Part shown: piece after piece, positions 9,857 through 19,583 of the stretch
How the letters are laid out: every line of letters starts with the position of its first letter
Position numbering within the stretch: the first letter of the stretch is position 1
Assembly: GCF_001956985.1 (NCBI RefSeq)
Contig: NZ_CP019082.1
Span: 1,054,001-1,118,000 of the forward strand
DNA length: 64,000 nt
From: Paludisphaera borealis
GTDB lineage: Bacteria > Planctomycetota > Planctomycetia > Isosphaerales > Isosphaeraceae
Direction of reading: 5' to 3'
Notes under the pieces: model-generated
Databases searched by the model: none
What the model saw: the letters and a program-made list of their open reading frames with translations, nothing else
Told to the model about the DNA's origin: nothing
Position numbers and translations under genes: made by a program

Positions 9857-10201
9857 ATGAGTTCAAAGTACGATCGGGCGAACGTCGTCGGCGAAACGCG
9901 AGCCCGTGCGTTTTTCAAGCCGTTGCTCGTCGGCCAAATCGTCTCTCTCCTGATCCTCTTCGCCGTGTTCAGCGTCGCCGGCTTCTTCGGTGTCGACGTG
10001 ATCTTCCTAAACAGGAGGCCGGTTCATGGGCCTACGGCGCTCGCGGTCGGATCGGTCGTTGCGGTTGTGTTCACGTTAGTATTTGCGCCCTTGTATGCCG
10101 CTTTCGTCTGCCTAGGATTGTGGATCTTCTCGCGCTTCCGGCGACTGATGATCCGCGTCGACTCGACTTACGAAGATCCCTCCGCCGAGTCCGCTATCTG
10201 A
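9857..10201 (+). CDS. small two-helix membrane protein
   Basis: A 114-residue protein of unknown function. Two hydrophobic segments are clear: residues about 22-46 (PLLVGQIVSLLILFAVFSVAGFF region) and 62-92 (a Val/Ala/Phe-rich span ending at LGLWIFSRF). The short N-terminus is polar and charged (MSSKYDRANVVGETRAR) and the C-terminus is acidic, ending in DSTYEDPSAESAI, so both ends are probably cytoplasmic. The coding bias is weaker than in neighbours and no family is recognised. It sits between the zinc-ribbon gene and a convergent glycosyltransferase. It is probably real because the frame is intact and the membrane pattern coherent. Confidence 0.6.
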   Translation: MSSKYDRANVVGETRARAFFKPLLVGQIVSLLILFAVFSVAGFFGVDVIFLNRRPVHGPTALAVGSVVAVVFTLVFAPLYAAFVCLGLWIFSRFRRLMIRVDSTYEDPSAESAI

Positions 10202-10243
10202 CCGCCAATGACCCACGGAGACCGCCGTGCGAAGGCCGCCTTC

Positions 10244-11983
10244 TCAAAGCACATGTCGTGAAACGCTCGCGGAACGTAGGTCGTCACGGCCGATCCGTGC
10301 GTCGACATATCGGTAGATCGCGATCGTCGCGTCGTCCGTCAACGCGACCGGCTCGACCCCGTCGAGCTTCCGGAAGAACCCGGGCGGTGCCCAGGGGCCG
10401 AACTGGAGCGACGCCGAGACGGCGACGTACGCCGTCCGCACCGTCTCCGGAGTGGGCAGCGCCGAGTGGTCGTCGACGGCGTTGACCGTGTAGGATGTTC
10501 CGAGTACGCCGTAGTACGCCGGGTCGGTGTCGCCGAAGTAGTAGAAAGTCAGGTCGCGGAATTCAGGACGGGCTTGCTGGAGTCGTGCGAGCGACTTGAG
10601 CCCCTGGCCCCAATCGAGGTTCGAGTCGGCCAGGATGCGCCGGCCGCCGACCGGTCCTCCCGCGAGAACATGGAAATACGTCAGCTCGTTGGGATGGACG
10701 GCCGCCACGGCGATCGCCTGCCCCACGAGGCCGAGCGCGACGACCGCCTCGCGCATCCGCAGGCGTCGAGGTGGGGCGTCCGGCTTGTCGCGGGCGATCC
10801 GCGAGACCCAGACGATCGCCAGCGGCGCGAGGGGCAAGAGGTAGCGGAAGCCGTAGTTCCGCGACGACCCGACCGCCGTGACGATCAGGAACAGGACCAT
10901 GAACTGGATCAGCATCCGGTCGGACGGCCCGCTTCGGGCTTCGGGCCTGACCGCGATCGCCAACCGCCAGACAGCGAGCAGCCAGAACGTGAGCGGGACT
11001 TTCACGGCCGCCGCCGCCAGGTAGTAGTACCACCAGCCGGTCATGCGGGTTCGGCCCATCAGGTAGCTTGGGCCTCCCGAGAGCTGGTGATGCATCTGCG
11101 TCGCAAAGCCGACCCAATCCTGGGGAAGCGGCGTCTCGTACAGCCGGGCGATCAGCGGCCCAAGTGCGCCGAACCGACCGACGGCGCTCGGGTGCTCACC
11201 GGTTGCCGGGCTGAGGGGCAAAGTCGAAAATCCAGTCAGCGCGAAGTCGCTCAGCAGCAGGGCCGCCACGTACGCCGCCATGCCCACCGCGTTCTGGACC
11301 GTGTGCCGGACAAGCTCCCCCCGCGACATCCCCCGGCGCAGGCCGTCGGCCCACCAGACGAGGGCGAGGATGGGCGGGAAAAGCACGACCGAGAACTTGC
11401 ACGAGAACGCCAGCCCACCGAGGATCGCCGAGGTCCAGAACCAGCGCCGGCGGCCGTTGTTCAAGTAGGCCCAGAAGGCCATGAGCATCGCCGTCGACGC
11501 GGTGGTCAAAGGCGTCTCCATCGTGATCAGCGACCCGTGGGCGATCAGGTTGGGGCTCAAGGCGTACAGCCAGGCGGCCGCCGCCATCGCCTTCGAACCG
11601 TTGAGCCGTCGGGCCCACCAGGCGGTGAGCGCCAGGCCCAGCAGCCAGATCCACGACGCTCCGATTCGGACCAGCGGCAGCAGCTCGGCCTGGCGTTCGA
11701 TGGGGGCATCGATCAGCGCTCCCTTGCCGATCCGGTCGAGGACCCAGTAGACGGGAGCCTGCTGGATCTTCCAGAACAGGATCGGCGAGCCCATCCGGGT
11801 GATCCCGACCCGCTCGCCGGTCCGCCACCAGCGGGCGCCGACCTTGAGGTAGGTGACCTCATCGTAGGTCGCCGACAGGCTTCGGGCCGAGTCCCAGACC
11901 AGCAGCAGGCCGACGACCCCGGCCGCCGCGGCGAGGAGGAGCCAGAGCCGACCGCCGGATGCCCGTTCGCGATCGTGGGCCAC
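10244..11983 (-). CDS. ArnT/PMT-type glycosyltransferase, GT39/GT83-like
   Basis: A 579-residue integral membrane protein with about eleven hydrophobic segments. The first outer loop carries YDEVTYLKVGARWWRTGE just after the first membrane segment; the acidic DE pair in this position is the catalytic feature of GT-C enzymes that take sugars from polyprenyl-phosphate donors. A soluble C-terminal part begins near residue 430 (ILADSNLDWGQGLKSLARL), a motif common in planctomycete ArnT-like proteins. The start is GTG with AGGACG eight bases upstream. It lies 10 bases after the Gfo/Idh/MocA gene and is probably translated from the same mRNA, suggesting glycan or lipid sugar modification. Acceptor unknown. 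Confidence 0.85.
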   Translation of the reverse strand: MAHDRERASGGRLWLLLAAAAGVVGLLLVWDSARSLSATYDEVTYLKVGARWWRTGERVGITRMGSPILFWKIQQAPVYWVLDRIGKGALIDAPIERQAELLPLVRIGASWIWLLGLALTAWWARRLNGSKAMAAAAWLYALSPNLIAHGSLITMETPLTTASTAMLMAFWAYLNNGRRRWFWTSAILGGLAFSCKFSVVLFPPILALVWWADGLRRGMSRGELVRHTVQNAVGMAAYVAALLLSDFALTGFSTLPLSPATGEHPSAVGRFGALGPLIARLYETPLPQDWVGFATQMHHQLSGGPSYLMGRTRMTGWWYYYLAAAAVKVPLTFWLLAVWRLAIAVRPEARSGPSDRMLIQFMVLFLIVTAVGSSRNYGFRYLLPLAPLAIVWVSRIARDKPDAPPRRLRMREAVVALGLVGQAIAVAAVHPNELTYFHVLAGGPVGGRRILADSNLDWGQGLKSLARLQQARPEFRDLTFYYFGDTDPAYYGVLGTSYTVNAVDDHSALPTPETVRTAYVAVSASLQFGPWAPPGFFRKLDGVEPVALTDDATIAIYRYVDARIGRDDLRSASVSRHVL

Positions 11984-11993
11984 GGCTTTCGTC

Positions 11994-13067
11994 CTATTTC
12001 AATGGCGGAGGATCGGACTTCCCGGCCTCGTGCGACCCCCGGCCGACGACGATCCCCTCGGTCTGGCTCCGGCGCAGGTCGTGGACGAGTCGGGCGACGG
12101 CGAGGGCGTCGCGGATTGTGGGGGCGAACGACCGCTCCAGGCGTACGAGGCGATGGAACTGGTCGTTGAGCACGTCGCCGACGGTGGGCTCCAGCGGCAG
12201 CCGCTCCTCGTGGGTGCCGGTCGAGTCCCACCACTGGATGCGGTCGGGCATTTCGAGCCAGGCGGCGCCGCGCTCCGCGAACACCTGGAAGCCGGCGGGG
12301 GGCAGGAACCGGCTGGCCTCGCCCCAGGCTGTGCGGTGGTAGCGGTTATAGGAAATCTGCGCGGCGGCCCCCCCGGGAAACTCCGCCGTGAAGCTCTCGA
12401 AATCGGCCTCGGCGTTCGCGCCTTGCTCCGGGGGCAGGACGACCGAGCGGGCCGACGAGATAGATTCAGGGGGTGCCTGGAAGAGGAACGAGCACCAGTC
12501 GAGCAGGTAGCTGCCGGGATCGATCGTCAGCGGCACCGGGACGACCTGGGTGGTCGGCCCCGGCACGGCGTAGCGGTCGAAGCCGAAGAGTCGCGAATGC
12601 CCGATCACCAGCCTCGATGGGCCCAACGTCGTGGCGAGTAGTTCCTTGAGTCGGAGCGTGGCCGGATAGCAGCGACGGGCGAACTCGGGCATGAAGACGA
12701 CGCCCGACTCCTCGACCCGCTTGACCAGCAGTTCCAGTTCGGCCAGGTCGTCCGACAGCGGCAACGCGCAGTAGATCGGCTTCGAGGCCGCGCAGGCCAG
12801 GTGCACCGGATGGAGTCCGAACCACTGGGGCGAGAGCAGGTACACTGCGTCGACGTCGGGCCGCTCGATCAGCTCGGCCAGCCCCGCGCTCGGCGTGCAG
12901 CCGAGCTGCGCGGCCTCGATCTCGGCCCTCCGGTAGACCTGATCGTACACCGCCGTGACACGGAACCGGTCGTGGAAGCGCGCCAAGGAAGGCTTGTGCC
13001 GGGTCTCCCAGAGCCGTCCCAGACCGATGACTCCGATCCGGAGCGGGAGGTTTTTCGACTCTTCCAA
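11994..13067 (-). CDS. Gfo/Idh/MocA family oxidoreductase
   Basis: A 357-residue NAD(P)-dependent dehydrogenase-like protein. The Rossmann motif [18 protein letters not shown] is at the N-terminus, followed by a strand-helix pattern ending in [37 protein letters not shown], the usual second half of the cofactor domain. In the canonical EKP motif the catalytic lysine is replaced here (CALPLSDD instead of EKPL), so it may lack classical dehydrogenase chemistry or use another residue. I place the start at a TTG because GAGGAGG lies five to six bases before it; a GTG 36 bases earlier would add a charged tail. It is the first gene of a pair with the downstream glycosyltransferase. Substrate unknown. 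Confidence 0.82.
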   Translation of the reverse strand: MEESKNLPLRIGVIGLGRLWETRHKPSLARFHDRFRVTAVYDQVYRRAEIEAAQLGCTPSAGLAELIERPDVDAVYLLSPQWFGLHPVHLACAASKPIYCALPLSDDLAELELLVKRVEESGVVFMPEFARRCYPATLRLKELLATTLGPSRLVIGHSRLFGFDRYAVPGPTTQVVPVPLTIDPGSYLLDWCSFLFQAPPESISSARSVVLPPEQGANAEADFESFTAEFPGGAAAQISYNRYHRTAWGEASRFLPPAGFQVFAERGAAWLEMPDRIQWWDSTGTHEERLPLEPTVGDVLNDQFHRLVRLERSFAPTIRDALAVARLVHDLRRSQTEGIVVGRGSHEAGKSDPPPLK

Positions 13068-13307
13068 ATCCGCCTCCTCACGCCCTCGCCCGACGGTTCT
13101 CACGGGGCTCGACGATCCAGTTTCCGGTCCTCGCCCACAAAGGTATCACCAATCCGCCCCGCCAACCACCCGGAACGACGCGTCATCGGCCTGCCGCCAG
13201 GCCGGTCAAACCTCGACGCCGGGGCTCCAAGCTCTTCTGATTCGGCTTCGAGCGGGGTTAAGATGTTTGCGGATGTCGTCCCACCCTTCGGCCGGAGATC
13301 GTCTGCG

Positions 13308-13757
13308 ATGCGTGCGGTCGTACAACGAGTGTCGCGGGCGTCGGTCGATGTGGACGGCGCCTGCGTCGGCCGGATCGCCGGCGGCTGGCTCGTGCTTCTT
13401 GGCGTCGGCCGCGAAGACGGCCCCGAGGACGCCGCGCGCCTGGCCGATAAGATCCTGAACCTGCGGGCGTTCGAGGACGAGCAGGGCAAGATGAACCGGA
13501 GCGTCGTCGACGTTAGGGGCGGCCTGCTGGTCGTCAGTCAGTTCACGATCATGGCCGATTGCCGCAGCGGTCGCCGTCCGGGCTTCACCGATGCCGCGGA
13601 CCCGGAAACGGCGGAGGCGCTCTACCTGCATTTCAAGGAACTCCTGGGGACCTCCGGCCTCGAAGTGGCCGCCGGCGTCTTCCGCGCGACGATGCAGGTC
13701 GAGCTGGTCAACGACGGACCGGTGACGTTTCTGCTCGACAGCCGCCGTCTCTTCTAA
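13308..13757 (+). CDS. dtd: D-aminoacyl-tRNA deacylase
   Basis: The 149-residue product matches DTD in length and motifs. It hydrolyses D-amino acids wrongly attached to tRNA in the cytoplasm, a proofreading step. The N-terminus [17 protein letters not shown] is typical. Both active-site signatures are present: [17 protein letters not shown] in the middle (the SQxT motif) and NDGPVTF near the end (the cross-subunit NxGPxT motif containing the Gly-cisPro pair). The chain ends in LLDSRRLF. I chose the ATG at this point because longer in-frame starts would add about 170 unrelated residues. The next gene, an FGGY kinase, follows after 59 bases. Confidence 0.97.
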   Translation: MRAVVQRVSRASVDVDGACVGRIAGGWLVLLGVGREDGPEDAARLADKILNLRAFEDEQGKMNRSVVDVRGGLLVVSQFTIMADCRSGRRPGFTDAADPETAEALYLHFKELLGTSGLEVAAGVFRATMQVELVNDGPVTFLLDSRRLF

Positions 13758-13816
13758 GTGTAGTACCGATCGACCACGATCCAAACCCATTTCCCTCGTT
13801 GACGAGGCCCTCTCCC

Positions 13817-15352
13817 ATGCCTAACCGGACGCCCCACGAATCGCTCGTCCTGGGACTCGACGTCGGCACCCAGAGCCTTCGCGCCGCGCTGGTCGACCTC
13901 CAAGGGAGGACCGTCGCCTTCGGGGTCGCGCCGATCGAGACGACCTACCCCCGACCGACCTGGGCCGAGCAAGACCCGCTCCAGTGGTGGCAGGGCGCCA
14001 AGACGGCCGTCCGCGAGGCGCTGGCAAAGGCCGACGCGACGCCCGATCAGGTCGCGGCGATCGGCCTCGACTGCACCGCCTGCACGGTCCTGGCCTGCGA
14101 TCTCGACGGCCGGCCGCTTCGCCCCGCCCTGCTCTGGATGGACCAGCGGTCGTTCCGCGAGGCCGATGAGATCAGCGCCACGGGCGACCCGATGCTCCGC
14201 TACGTCTCGGGCCGGGTTTCGCCCGAGTGGATGCTCCCCAAGGCCCTCTGGCTCAAGCGGAACGAGCCCGAGACCTACAACCGAGCCGACCGGATCGTCG
14301 AGTGCACGAACTGGATGATGCACCGGCTGACCGGCGAATGGACGCTCTCGCTGAACCACGTGGCGGTCAAGTGGAACTACGCCCGGCCCGACGGCGGCTG
14401 GCCGCTCGGGATGATGGCGGCGGTCGGCCTCGACGACCTGCCGTCCAAGTGGCCCGCCGAGATCGTCCCGCTCGGCAAGGGGGACGCCCGCCTCTGCGCG
14501 CGGGCGGCCGACGAGCTGGGTCTGAAGGCTGGCACGCCCGTGGCCCAGGGGGGCATCGACGCCTACCTCGGCATGCTCGGGCTGGGGGCGACCGGCGACG
14601 GCGACGTCGCCCTGATCGTCGGGTCAAGCACCTGCCACCTGGCCCAGACCCGCGAAGGGGTTTTCGGCTCGGGCGCCGGCGGCTGCTATCCCGACGCCAC
14701 CGTCGAAGGGCTGTACACGCTCGAAGCCGGGCAGACCGCCACGGGCTCGATCCTCGACTGGTACCGTCGCCACTTCGCCGGCCGTGAGCAGGCCGAGGCC
14801 GAGTCGCGCGGGGTCAACGTCTACCAGATCCTGGATGAGCAGGCCGCCGCCGTCCCGCCCGGCAGCGACGGTCTCATCGTCCGCGAAGACTGGCAAGGCA
14901 ACCGCTCCCCGTACAAGAACCCCCAGGCCCGAGGCGCAATCGTCGGGCTGTCGCTGGCCCACGGCCCCGGCCACGTCTTCCGGGCCCTGTACGAGGCCAC
15001 GGCGATGGGCACCCGGCACATCCTCGAAGACGCCTCGGACCACGGGCTGAAGGTCGAGCGGGTGTTCATCGGCGGCGGCGGGGCCAAGTCGCCACTTTGG
15101 CTCCAGATCCACGCCGACGTCCTCAAGAAGCCGGTCCACCTGACCCGCGAGGGGGAGTCGTGCGCCCTGGGCTCGGCCATGACCGCCGCCGTCGCCGCCG
15201 GAGCCTACCGCGATTTCGACGAGGCCGGCCGCGCCATGGTCGCCATCGAGAAGACCGTCGAGCCCAGGCCGGCGAATGAGCAGATCTATGACGAACTATT
15301 CGAGAGATACGTCGATCTCTACGGACGGCTCAACAAGCCTCCTCTTGGATAG
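13817..15352 (+). CDS. FGGY-family carbohydrate kinase
   Basis: A 511-residue sugar kinase. The N-terminal ATP-fold begins LVLGLDVGTQSLRAALVDLQG, the phosphate-1 motif of FGGY kinases. The stretch WAEQDPLQWWQGAKTAVREAL and the following DCTACTVLACDLDGRPLRPALLWMD form the sugar-binding half. The C-terminal signature region reads GHVFRALYEATAMGTRHILE and VFIGGGGAKSPLWLQIHADVLKKPV, the adenosine-binding part. Family members phosphorylate xylulose, ribulose, glycerol or related polyols. The exact sugar cannot be read from sequence, though its pattern is nearer ribulokinase/xylulokinase than glycerol kinase. It follows dtd on the same strand and faces glmU tail to tail with only 25 bases between. 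Confidence 0.9.
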   Translation: MPNRTPHESLVLGLDVGTQSLRAALVDLQGRTVAFGVAPIETTYPRPTWAEQDPLQWWQGAKTAVREALAKADATPDQVAAIGLDCTACTVLACDLDGRPLRPALLWMDQRSFREADEISATGDPMLRYVSGRVSPEWMLPKALWLKRNEPETYNRADRIVECTNWMMHRLTGEWTLSLNHVAVKWNYARPDGGWPLGMMAAVGLDDLPSKWPAEIVPLGKGDARLCARAADELGLKAGTPVAQGGIDAYLGMLGLGATGDGDVALIVGSSTCHLAQTREGVFGSGAGGCYPDATVEGLYTLEAGQTATGSILDWYRRHFAGREQAEAESRGVNVYQILDEQAAAVPPGSDGLIVREDWQGNRSPYKNPQARGAIVGLSLAHGPGHVFRALYEATAMGTRHILEDASDHGLKVERVFIGGGGAKSPLWLQIHADVLKKPVHLTREGESCALGSAMTAAVAAGAYRDFDEAGRAMVAIEKTVEPRPANEQIYDELFERYVDLYGRLNKPPLG

Positions 15353-15377
15353 AACTTCGTGAATGCGTCGGCCCGGC

Positions 15378-16649
15378 TCAATCGGCCTCGGGGACGAGAG
15401 GCCGGGCCGGGACGCCGACGACGGTCGCGCCGGCGGCGACGTCCTTGCCGCGCGTGACGACCGCCCCCGCGCCGACGACCGCGTCGCGGCCGATCTCGAC
15501 GGGCGCGACCAGTACGGCGTTCGCGCCGATCCGGGCATGGTCGCCGATCCGGGTCTCGCTCTTGCGGCTGCCGTCGAAGTTGGCGGTGACGGCGCCGCAA
15601 CCGATGTTGACGTCGCGGCCGACGACGGCGTCGCCCAGGTAGGTCAGGTGGCGAGCGATCGTGCCGCCGTCGAGCTTCGACCGCGCGATTTCGACGAACG
15701 CTCCCACCACGACGTCGTCGGCCAGCTCGGTGCCGGGCCGGAGGTGGGCGAACGGGCCGATCCGGCAGTTCGCGCCGACGCTCACGGGGCCGCCGATCAC
15801 GCTGAACGGGTGGATGATCGTGTCCGGTCCGATCGTCGCCCGGCCGTCGATGTAGGTGTTCCGGGGGGCGACGATCGTGACCCCTTCGGTCATCAGGTGG
15901 TCCTGAATCCGCGACTGCATGATCGCCCCGGCCAGGGCGAGGTGCTGTCGAGTGTTGACGCCCAGGACGTCGTCGGCTCGGAGCACCTTCAGGGCGACGA
16001 CCTTCCGGCCCATCGTCATCAGCCGCTCGGGGGCGTCGGTCAGGTAATACTCGCCCTGGGCGTTGCTGGTGCCGATCTGGTCGAGGGCCTCCCAGAGCAC
16101 CGGCGTCTCGAAGACGTAGCAGCTCGGGTTGACCTCGCGAATCGCCTTCTCCTCGGGCGAGCAGTCGCGCTCCTCGACGATCCGCAGGAACCGGCCGGCC
16201 GAATCGCGGAGGATGCGGCCGAAGCCCGTCGGGTCGGCGAGTTCGGCCGTTCCCAGCAAGCAAGCGGCACCTTCGTGCTTCTGGCGGTTGAGCAGGTCGG
16301 CCAGGGGCTCGGGGCGGAGCAACGGCTCGTCGCCGACCAGGATCAGCGCTGGGCCCTGATAGTCGCCCAGAAGCGGCCGGCAGACCTTGACGGCGTGGCC
16401 GGTGCCGAGCTGTTCCGACTGGGTGGCGAACAGGATGTCGGGCTCATTCTGCAAGGCGGAGTAAAGCTGCTCCGAGGCGTAACCGACGACCACGACGATC
16501 GTCTTCGCCCCCGCCCCCCGAGCCGCGTCGACCACGTACTGAATCATCGGCCGGCCGCAGACCTCGTGGAGGACCTTGGCTTTCTCCGACTTCATCCGCT
16601 TGCCCTGGCCTGCCGCCAGGATGATCGCTACAGGTCCTTTAATCGCCAT
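15378..16649 (-). CDS. glmU: bifunctional GlmU-type UDP-GlcNAc pyrophosphorylase / GlcN-1-P acetyltransferase
   Basis: A 423-residue enzyme making UDP-N-acetylglucosamine for peptidoglycan and lipopolysaccharide. The uridylyltransferase domain (1-230) has LAAGQGKRMKSEKAKVLH with the conserved lysine, and SEQLGTGHAV. The left-handed beta-helix acetyltransferase part (250-415) keeps the residues aligned with E. coli Lys351, His363, Tyr366 and Asn386 (SKLDGG, ARHLTYLGDA, NFDGSRK). It is about 33 residues shorter than E. coli GlmU (456), mostly at the extreme C-terminus, and Tyr387 of E. coli is Phe here. The ATG preceded by AGGATC at eight bases is preferred over a TTG one codon upstream. Confidence 0.93.
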   Translation of the reverse strand: MAIKGPVAIILAAGQGKRMKSEKAKVLHEVCGRPMIQYVVDAARGAGAKTIVVVVGYASEQLYSALQNEPDILFATQSEQLGTGHAVKVCRPLLGDYQGPALILVGDEPLLRPEPLADLLNRQKHEGAACLLGTAELADPTGFGRILRDSAGRFLRIVEERDCSPEEKAIREVNPSCYVFETPVLWEALDQIGTSNAQGEYYLTDAPERLMTMGRKVVALKVLRADDVLGVNTRQHLALAGAIMQSRIQDHLMTEGVTIVAPRNTYIDGRATIGPDTIIHPFSVIGGPVSVGANCRIGPFAHLRPGTELADDVVVGAFVEIARSKLDGGTIARHLTYLGDAVVGRDVNIGCGAVTANFDGSRKSETRIGDHARIGANAVLVAPVEIGRDAVVGAGAVVTRGKDVAAGATVVGVPARPLVPEAD

Positions 16650-16837
16650 CAAGCCGATCCTGGTTGAAAAAGGATTCTTCGACGTCCGTCCTGGCTTCGT
16701 CGTTCCCGCTCATGACCGATCGCATCATAGAAGACCGCCCGTCGGATCGTCAAACCTCGGGGGGGAAGTGAGGGCGTCCGGCGCATCGTGTGCGATCCAC
16801 CGGTGAGCCGGGCTGGCTTCTTTCGGGCCTCAAGGAG

Positions 16838-17383
16838 TTACTTCTTCACGATCGGCATCGTGATGACAAGCCCGGCCGCGCGGCTCTTGTTGCTTGTACG
16901 ACCCGGCAGGTGGCACTTGAGGCACTCGGAACCCAGCGTGATGAGACCGACGCGGCGATAGACTCCGTCCCCGGCGAGGTCGTATTCCTCTTTGCCCGAT
17001 ACAAGGACCTTCACGGCTTCCTTCTCGAATTCATTCCGAGGAGCATGGTCGATGTTCATCGCCTTCGTATCGACGGCGAGCCAGTGGAGTTCGACGCCGT
17101 CGCGCTCAGCCAGCCGTTGAAACACCAGCTTGAGGGTGGCCGCGGGGATCGGCAGCCCTTCATCCTCGCGGTAATACCGGCTGTGGACGATCTGGAGCGT
17201 GTCGTGAATGGTCCCGTGGAGCAACTTCGCCCGCTCGCGAGCCTCGCCCGCCGAGGGGCGCGGGACGACTGCGGCTGTCGCACTCGGCTCGTCCGGCGGG
17301 GTCGCGCCGGAGCTGAAGATCGTCAATGCAAGTCCGGCGATGATCGTTCGCACCACGCAGACCGAGCTCTTGAGTCGATACAT
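16838..17383 (-). CDS. Tll0287-like (DUF3365) heme c domain protein, exported
   Basis: A 181-residue protein with an N-terminal signal/anchor (VCVVRTIIAGLALTIF) and a single heme c attachment site CLKCH about 28 residues from the end. The preceding pattern, with RYYREDEGLPIPAATLKLVF and DHAPRNEFEKEAV, and a final GLVITMPI strand, fits the Tll0287-like/DUF3365 sensory domain, a periplasmic fold related to PAS domains that can carry heme. It probably senses or carries redox state outside the membrane. The start chosen has GGAG six bases upstream (CTGGAGCTTCGC before ATG), whereas an upstream Met would add 27 unlikely residues. It would need the cytochrome c maturation genes located downstream in this window. 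Confidence 0.78.
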   Translation of the reverse strand: MYRLKSSVCVVRTIIAGLALTIFSSGATPPDEPSATAAVVPRPSAGEARERAKLLHGTIHDTLQIVHSRYYREDEGLPIPAATLKLVFQRLAERDGVELHWLAVDTKAMNIDHAPRNEFEKEAVKVLVSGKEEYDLAGDGVYRRVGLITLGSECLKCHLPGRTSNKSRAAGLVITMPIVKK

Positions 17384-17759
17384 GCGAAGCTCCAGATGAT
17401 CGAGGATCGAGGTTTTCGATGACGAATAAGGCGCATGGGGCGGCGGCAGCCACTCCATCAGCAATCAAAGGGGAGCGGATCACCGGCCCGGCGAGCCTGG
17501 CGACCCGAACATGCGGGGAGAAAATTCGGCGTGGTATCTGACCCATCCCGATCCGAGTCGGATGGCACCGGCGCGACACGGCCGGTTCAATCGGAAGAAA
17601 GAGGCTTGACCGTCCGACGCGCGGGCGCGGTCAAGCTGTCCCGTCGGCATGGAAGTCTTCTTAACAGATCGATCTTGTATAACAATGTTTTGTCAGCAAG
17701 GCAATCCGTTCGTCGTCGACCGCTGGAGAAGGAGGAGAATCCAGGGTCGGGCCGCCCGG
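17384..17759. other. intergenic region between antiporter end and heme protein start
   Basis: About 376 bases with no gene I can support. It contains the presumed promoter of the Tll0287-like gene and the 3' side of the antiporter gene. A slightly A/T-richer patch near 17665-17695 (TCTTGTATAACAATGTTTTG) is the only notable feature; the short reading frames here lack plausible products. Confidence 0.5.
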
Positions 17760-19583
17760 TCAATCGCCGGCCGTGTTCCCCTGAACCGCGGCGCTCGTTG
17801 CAGCGTCGTCTTGCGGCTGGCGCGCCTCGCCGCCGCCGCCATTGGCCGCTTCGTCGGAACCGTCCTGGGTGATGGCGGAGAACTCGGCGCGGACGCGGTC
17901 GCGTTCGCGGTCGATTTGATCGGGGGTGGCGCCGAGTCGCTCCAGGAGGAACTCGGTCATCGCCAGGGCGACCTCTCCCTCGCCGGAGAAGACGCTGTCG
18001 GCGCCGGCGGCTCGCAGTTCCGCGACGTCGCGAAGGTAAGCCGTGCGGGCGAGGATGAAGAGGTCGGGGTTGATCTCGCGAGCCAGGCGGATCGTCTCCT
18101 TGCCGCCGTGCATGGTCGAACTGCTGAGGACGAAGCCGACCGCCTTGTCCAACCCGGCGTGATCCAGGACGTCGCGATGCAAGGCGTCGCCGTAGATGGC
18201 CCGGACGCCGTCGTCGCCCAGGCGGCGGACGGTGTCCATGTTGAGCTCGATGACGACCGGATCGATCTGGTTGTCGCGCAGCAAACGGGCGAGCGTCTTA
18301 CCCACCGGCCCATACCCCACGACGACGGCGCGGTGTCGGCCGGAGGCTTCCGGGTCGTCAAGCTCGTGCTGTGGACCGTTCTCCACCGGGGCTGACGTCT
18401 TGATGAAGCGGTTCAGAAGTTTTTCAAGGGGATCGATCAGGCGGTAGAGGATCGGGTTGAGCGTGATCGTGATGATGGCTGCGGCGATGATGACGTTCGT
18501 TGCGTCCTCGTCGATGATTCCCAGGGCCTTGCCGCCCGAGGCCAGGATGAACGAGAACTCGCCGATCTGCGCCAGAACCACGGCGACCGAGACGGCCGCG
18601 CGCGTTGGATACTTCAGCAAGAGGACGATCGTCAGCGCGGCCAGCGGCTTGCCGATCAAGATGACCGCCAGGGTGGCCGCGATTAGCGCGGGCGAGTCGA
18701 ACAGCGCATGCACGTTGAAGAGCATGCCGACCGAGACGAAGAACAGCACCGCGAAGGCGTCGCGCATCGGAAGGGCTTCGGTTGCGGCCCGGAGGCTGAA
18801 CTGCGACCGGCCGACGACCATGCCGGCGAGGAACGCGCCGAGCGCCATCGAGACGTCGAACAGCTTGGCCGCCGAGACGGCGATTCCGAGAGCCACGACG
18901 AGTACTGTCAGCGTGAACAGCTCGCGCGAGCGCGTCGCCGCCACCTTGTCGAGCAGCCAGGGGATCACCCGCTCTCCGACCACGAAGGTGAGCCCGACCA
19001 TCGCCGCGACCTTGACCACGGCGACCCCGACGGCCAAGAGGACGCCGCTCGCCGACGTGGCGCCCGGGCCGAAGACGGCCGGCAGCATGACGAGCGCCAG
19101 GACCGTGAACAGGTCTTCGACCACGAGCCAGCCGACCGCGATGTGGCCGGACTGGGTGTGCAGATCATCGTTGTCCGCGAGCACGCGGATCAGGACGACG
19201 GTGCTGGCCACGGCGATCGACATGCCGAAGACGCATCCGGCCGCCCATCCCCATCCGTACGCATGTCCGACGATCGTGCCGAGGATCGTCGCCACCACGC
19301 TCTGGCAGATCGCTCCCGGGATCGCGACGCGACGAACCGCCAACAGCTCCTTGAGATGGAACTGAAGCCCCACGCCGAACATCAGGAGGATGACGCCGAT
19401 CTCGGCAAGTTGGTCGGCCAGGTGCTGGTCGGCCGTGAAGCCGGGCGTCGTGGGCCCGACGACGATTCCCGCCAGGAGATAGCCGACGATCGGCGACAGC
19501 TTGAGCTTGAACGTGATGAAGCCGAGGACCAGGGCCGCGGCAAGGCCGCCCGTCAGTGTCAAAATCAGGTCGATGTCATGCAT
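17760..19583 (-). CDS. CPA2 family monovalent cation:proton antiporter with RCK/TrkA-N domain
   Basis: A 607-residue membrane transporter of the KefB/YbaL type. Residues 1-390 make 12-13 hydrophobic segments, including SPIVGYLLAGIVVGP in the second, GVILLMFGVGLQFHLKEL, and VGWLVVEDLFTVLALV containing the acidic residue in the exchange helix. From about 420 a Rossmann RCK domain follows: HRAVVVGYGPVGKTLARLL, then VIELNMDTVRRL and GDALHRDVL, which bind nucleotide to gate the transporter. The tail is charged and low-complexity (DEAANGGGGEARQPQ). Such proteins exchange K+ or Na+ for protons. The gene is divergent from gatC. Confidence 0.92.
   Translation of the reverse strand: MHDIDLILTLTGGLAAALVLGFITFKLKLSPIVGYLLAGIVVGPTTPGFTADQHLADQLAEIGVILLMFGVGLQFHLKELLAVRRVAIPGAICQSVVATILGTIVGHAYGWGWAAGCVFGMSIAVASTVVLIRVLADNDDLHTQSGHIAVGWLVVEDLFTVLALVMLPAVFGPGATSASGVLLAVGVAVVKVAAMVGLTFVVGERVIPWLLDKVAATRSRELFTLTVLVVALGIAVSAAKLFDVSMALGAFLAGMVVGRSQFSLRAATEALPMRDAFAVLFFVSVGMLFNVHALFDSPALIAATLAVILIGKPLAALTIVLLLKYPTRAAVSVAVVLAQIGEFSFILASGGKALGIIDEDATNVIIAAAIITITLNPILYRLIDPLEKLLNRFIKTSAPVENGPQHELDDPEASGRHRAVVVGYGPVGKTLARLLRDNQIDPVVIELNMDTVRRLGDDGVRAIYGDALHRDVLDHAGLDKAVGFVLSSSTMHGGKETIRLAREINPDLFILARTAYLRDVAELRAAGADSVFSGEGEVALAMTEFLLERLGATPDQIDRERDRVRAEFSAITQDGSDEAANGGGGEARQPQDDAATSAAVQGNTAGD

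Noticed and set aside
12801-13307. N-terminal extension of dtd to 318 residues
   Set aside because: DTD proteins are about 145-150 residues and the extension overlaps the Gfo/Idh gene.
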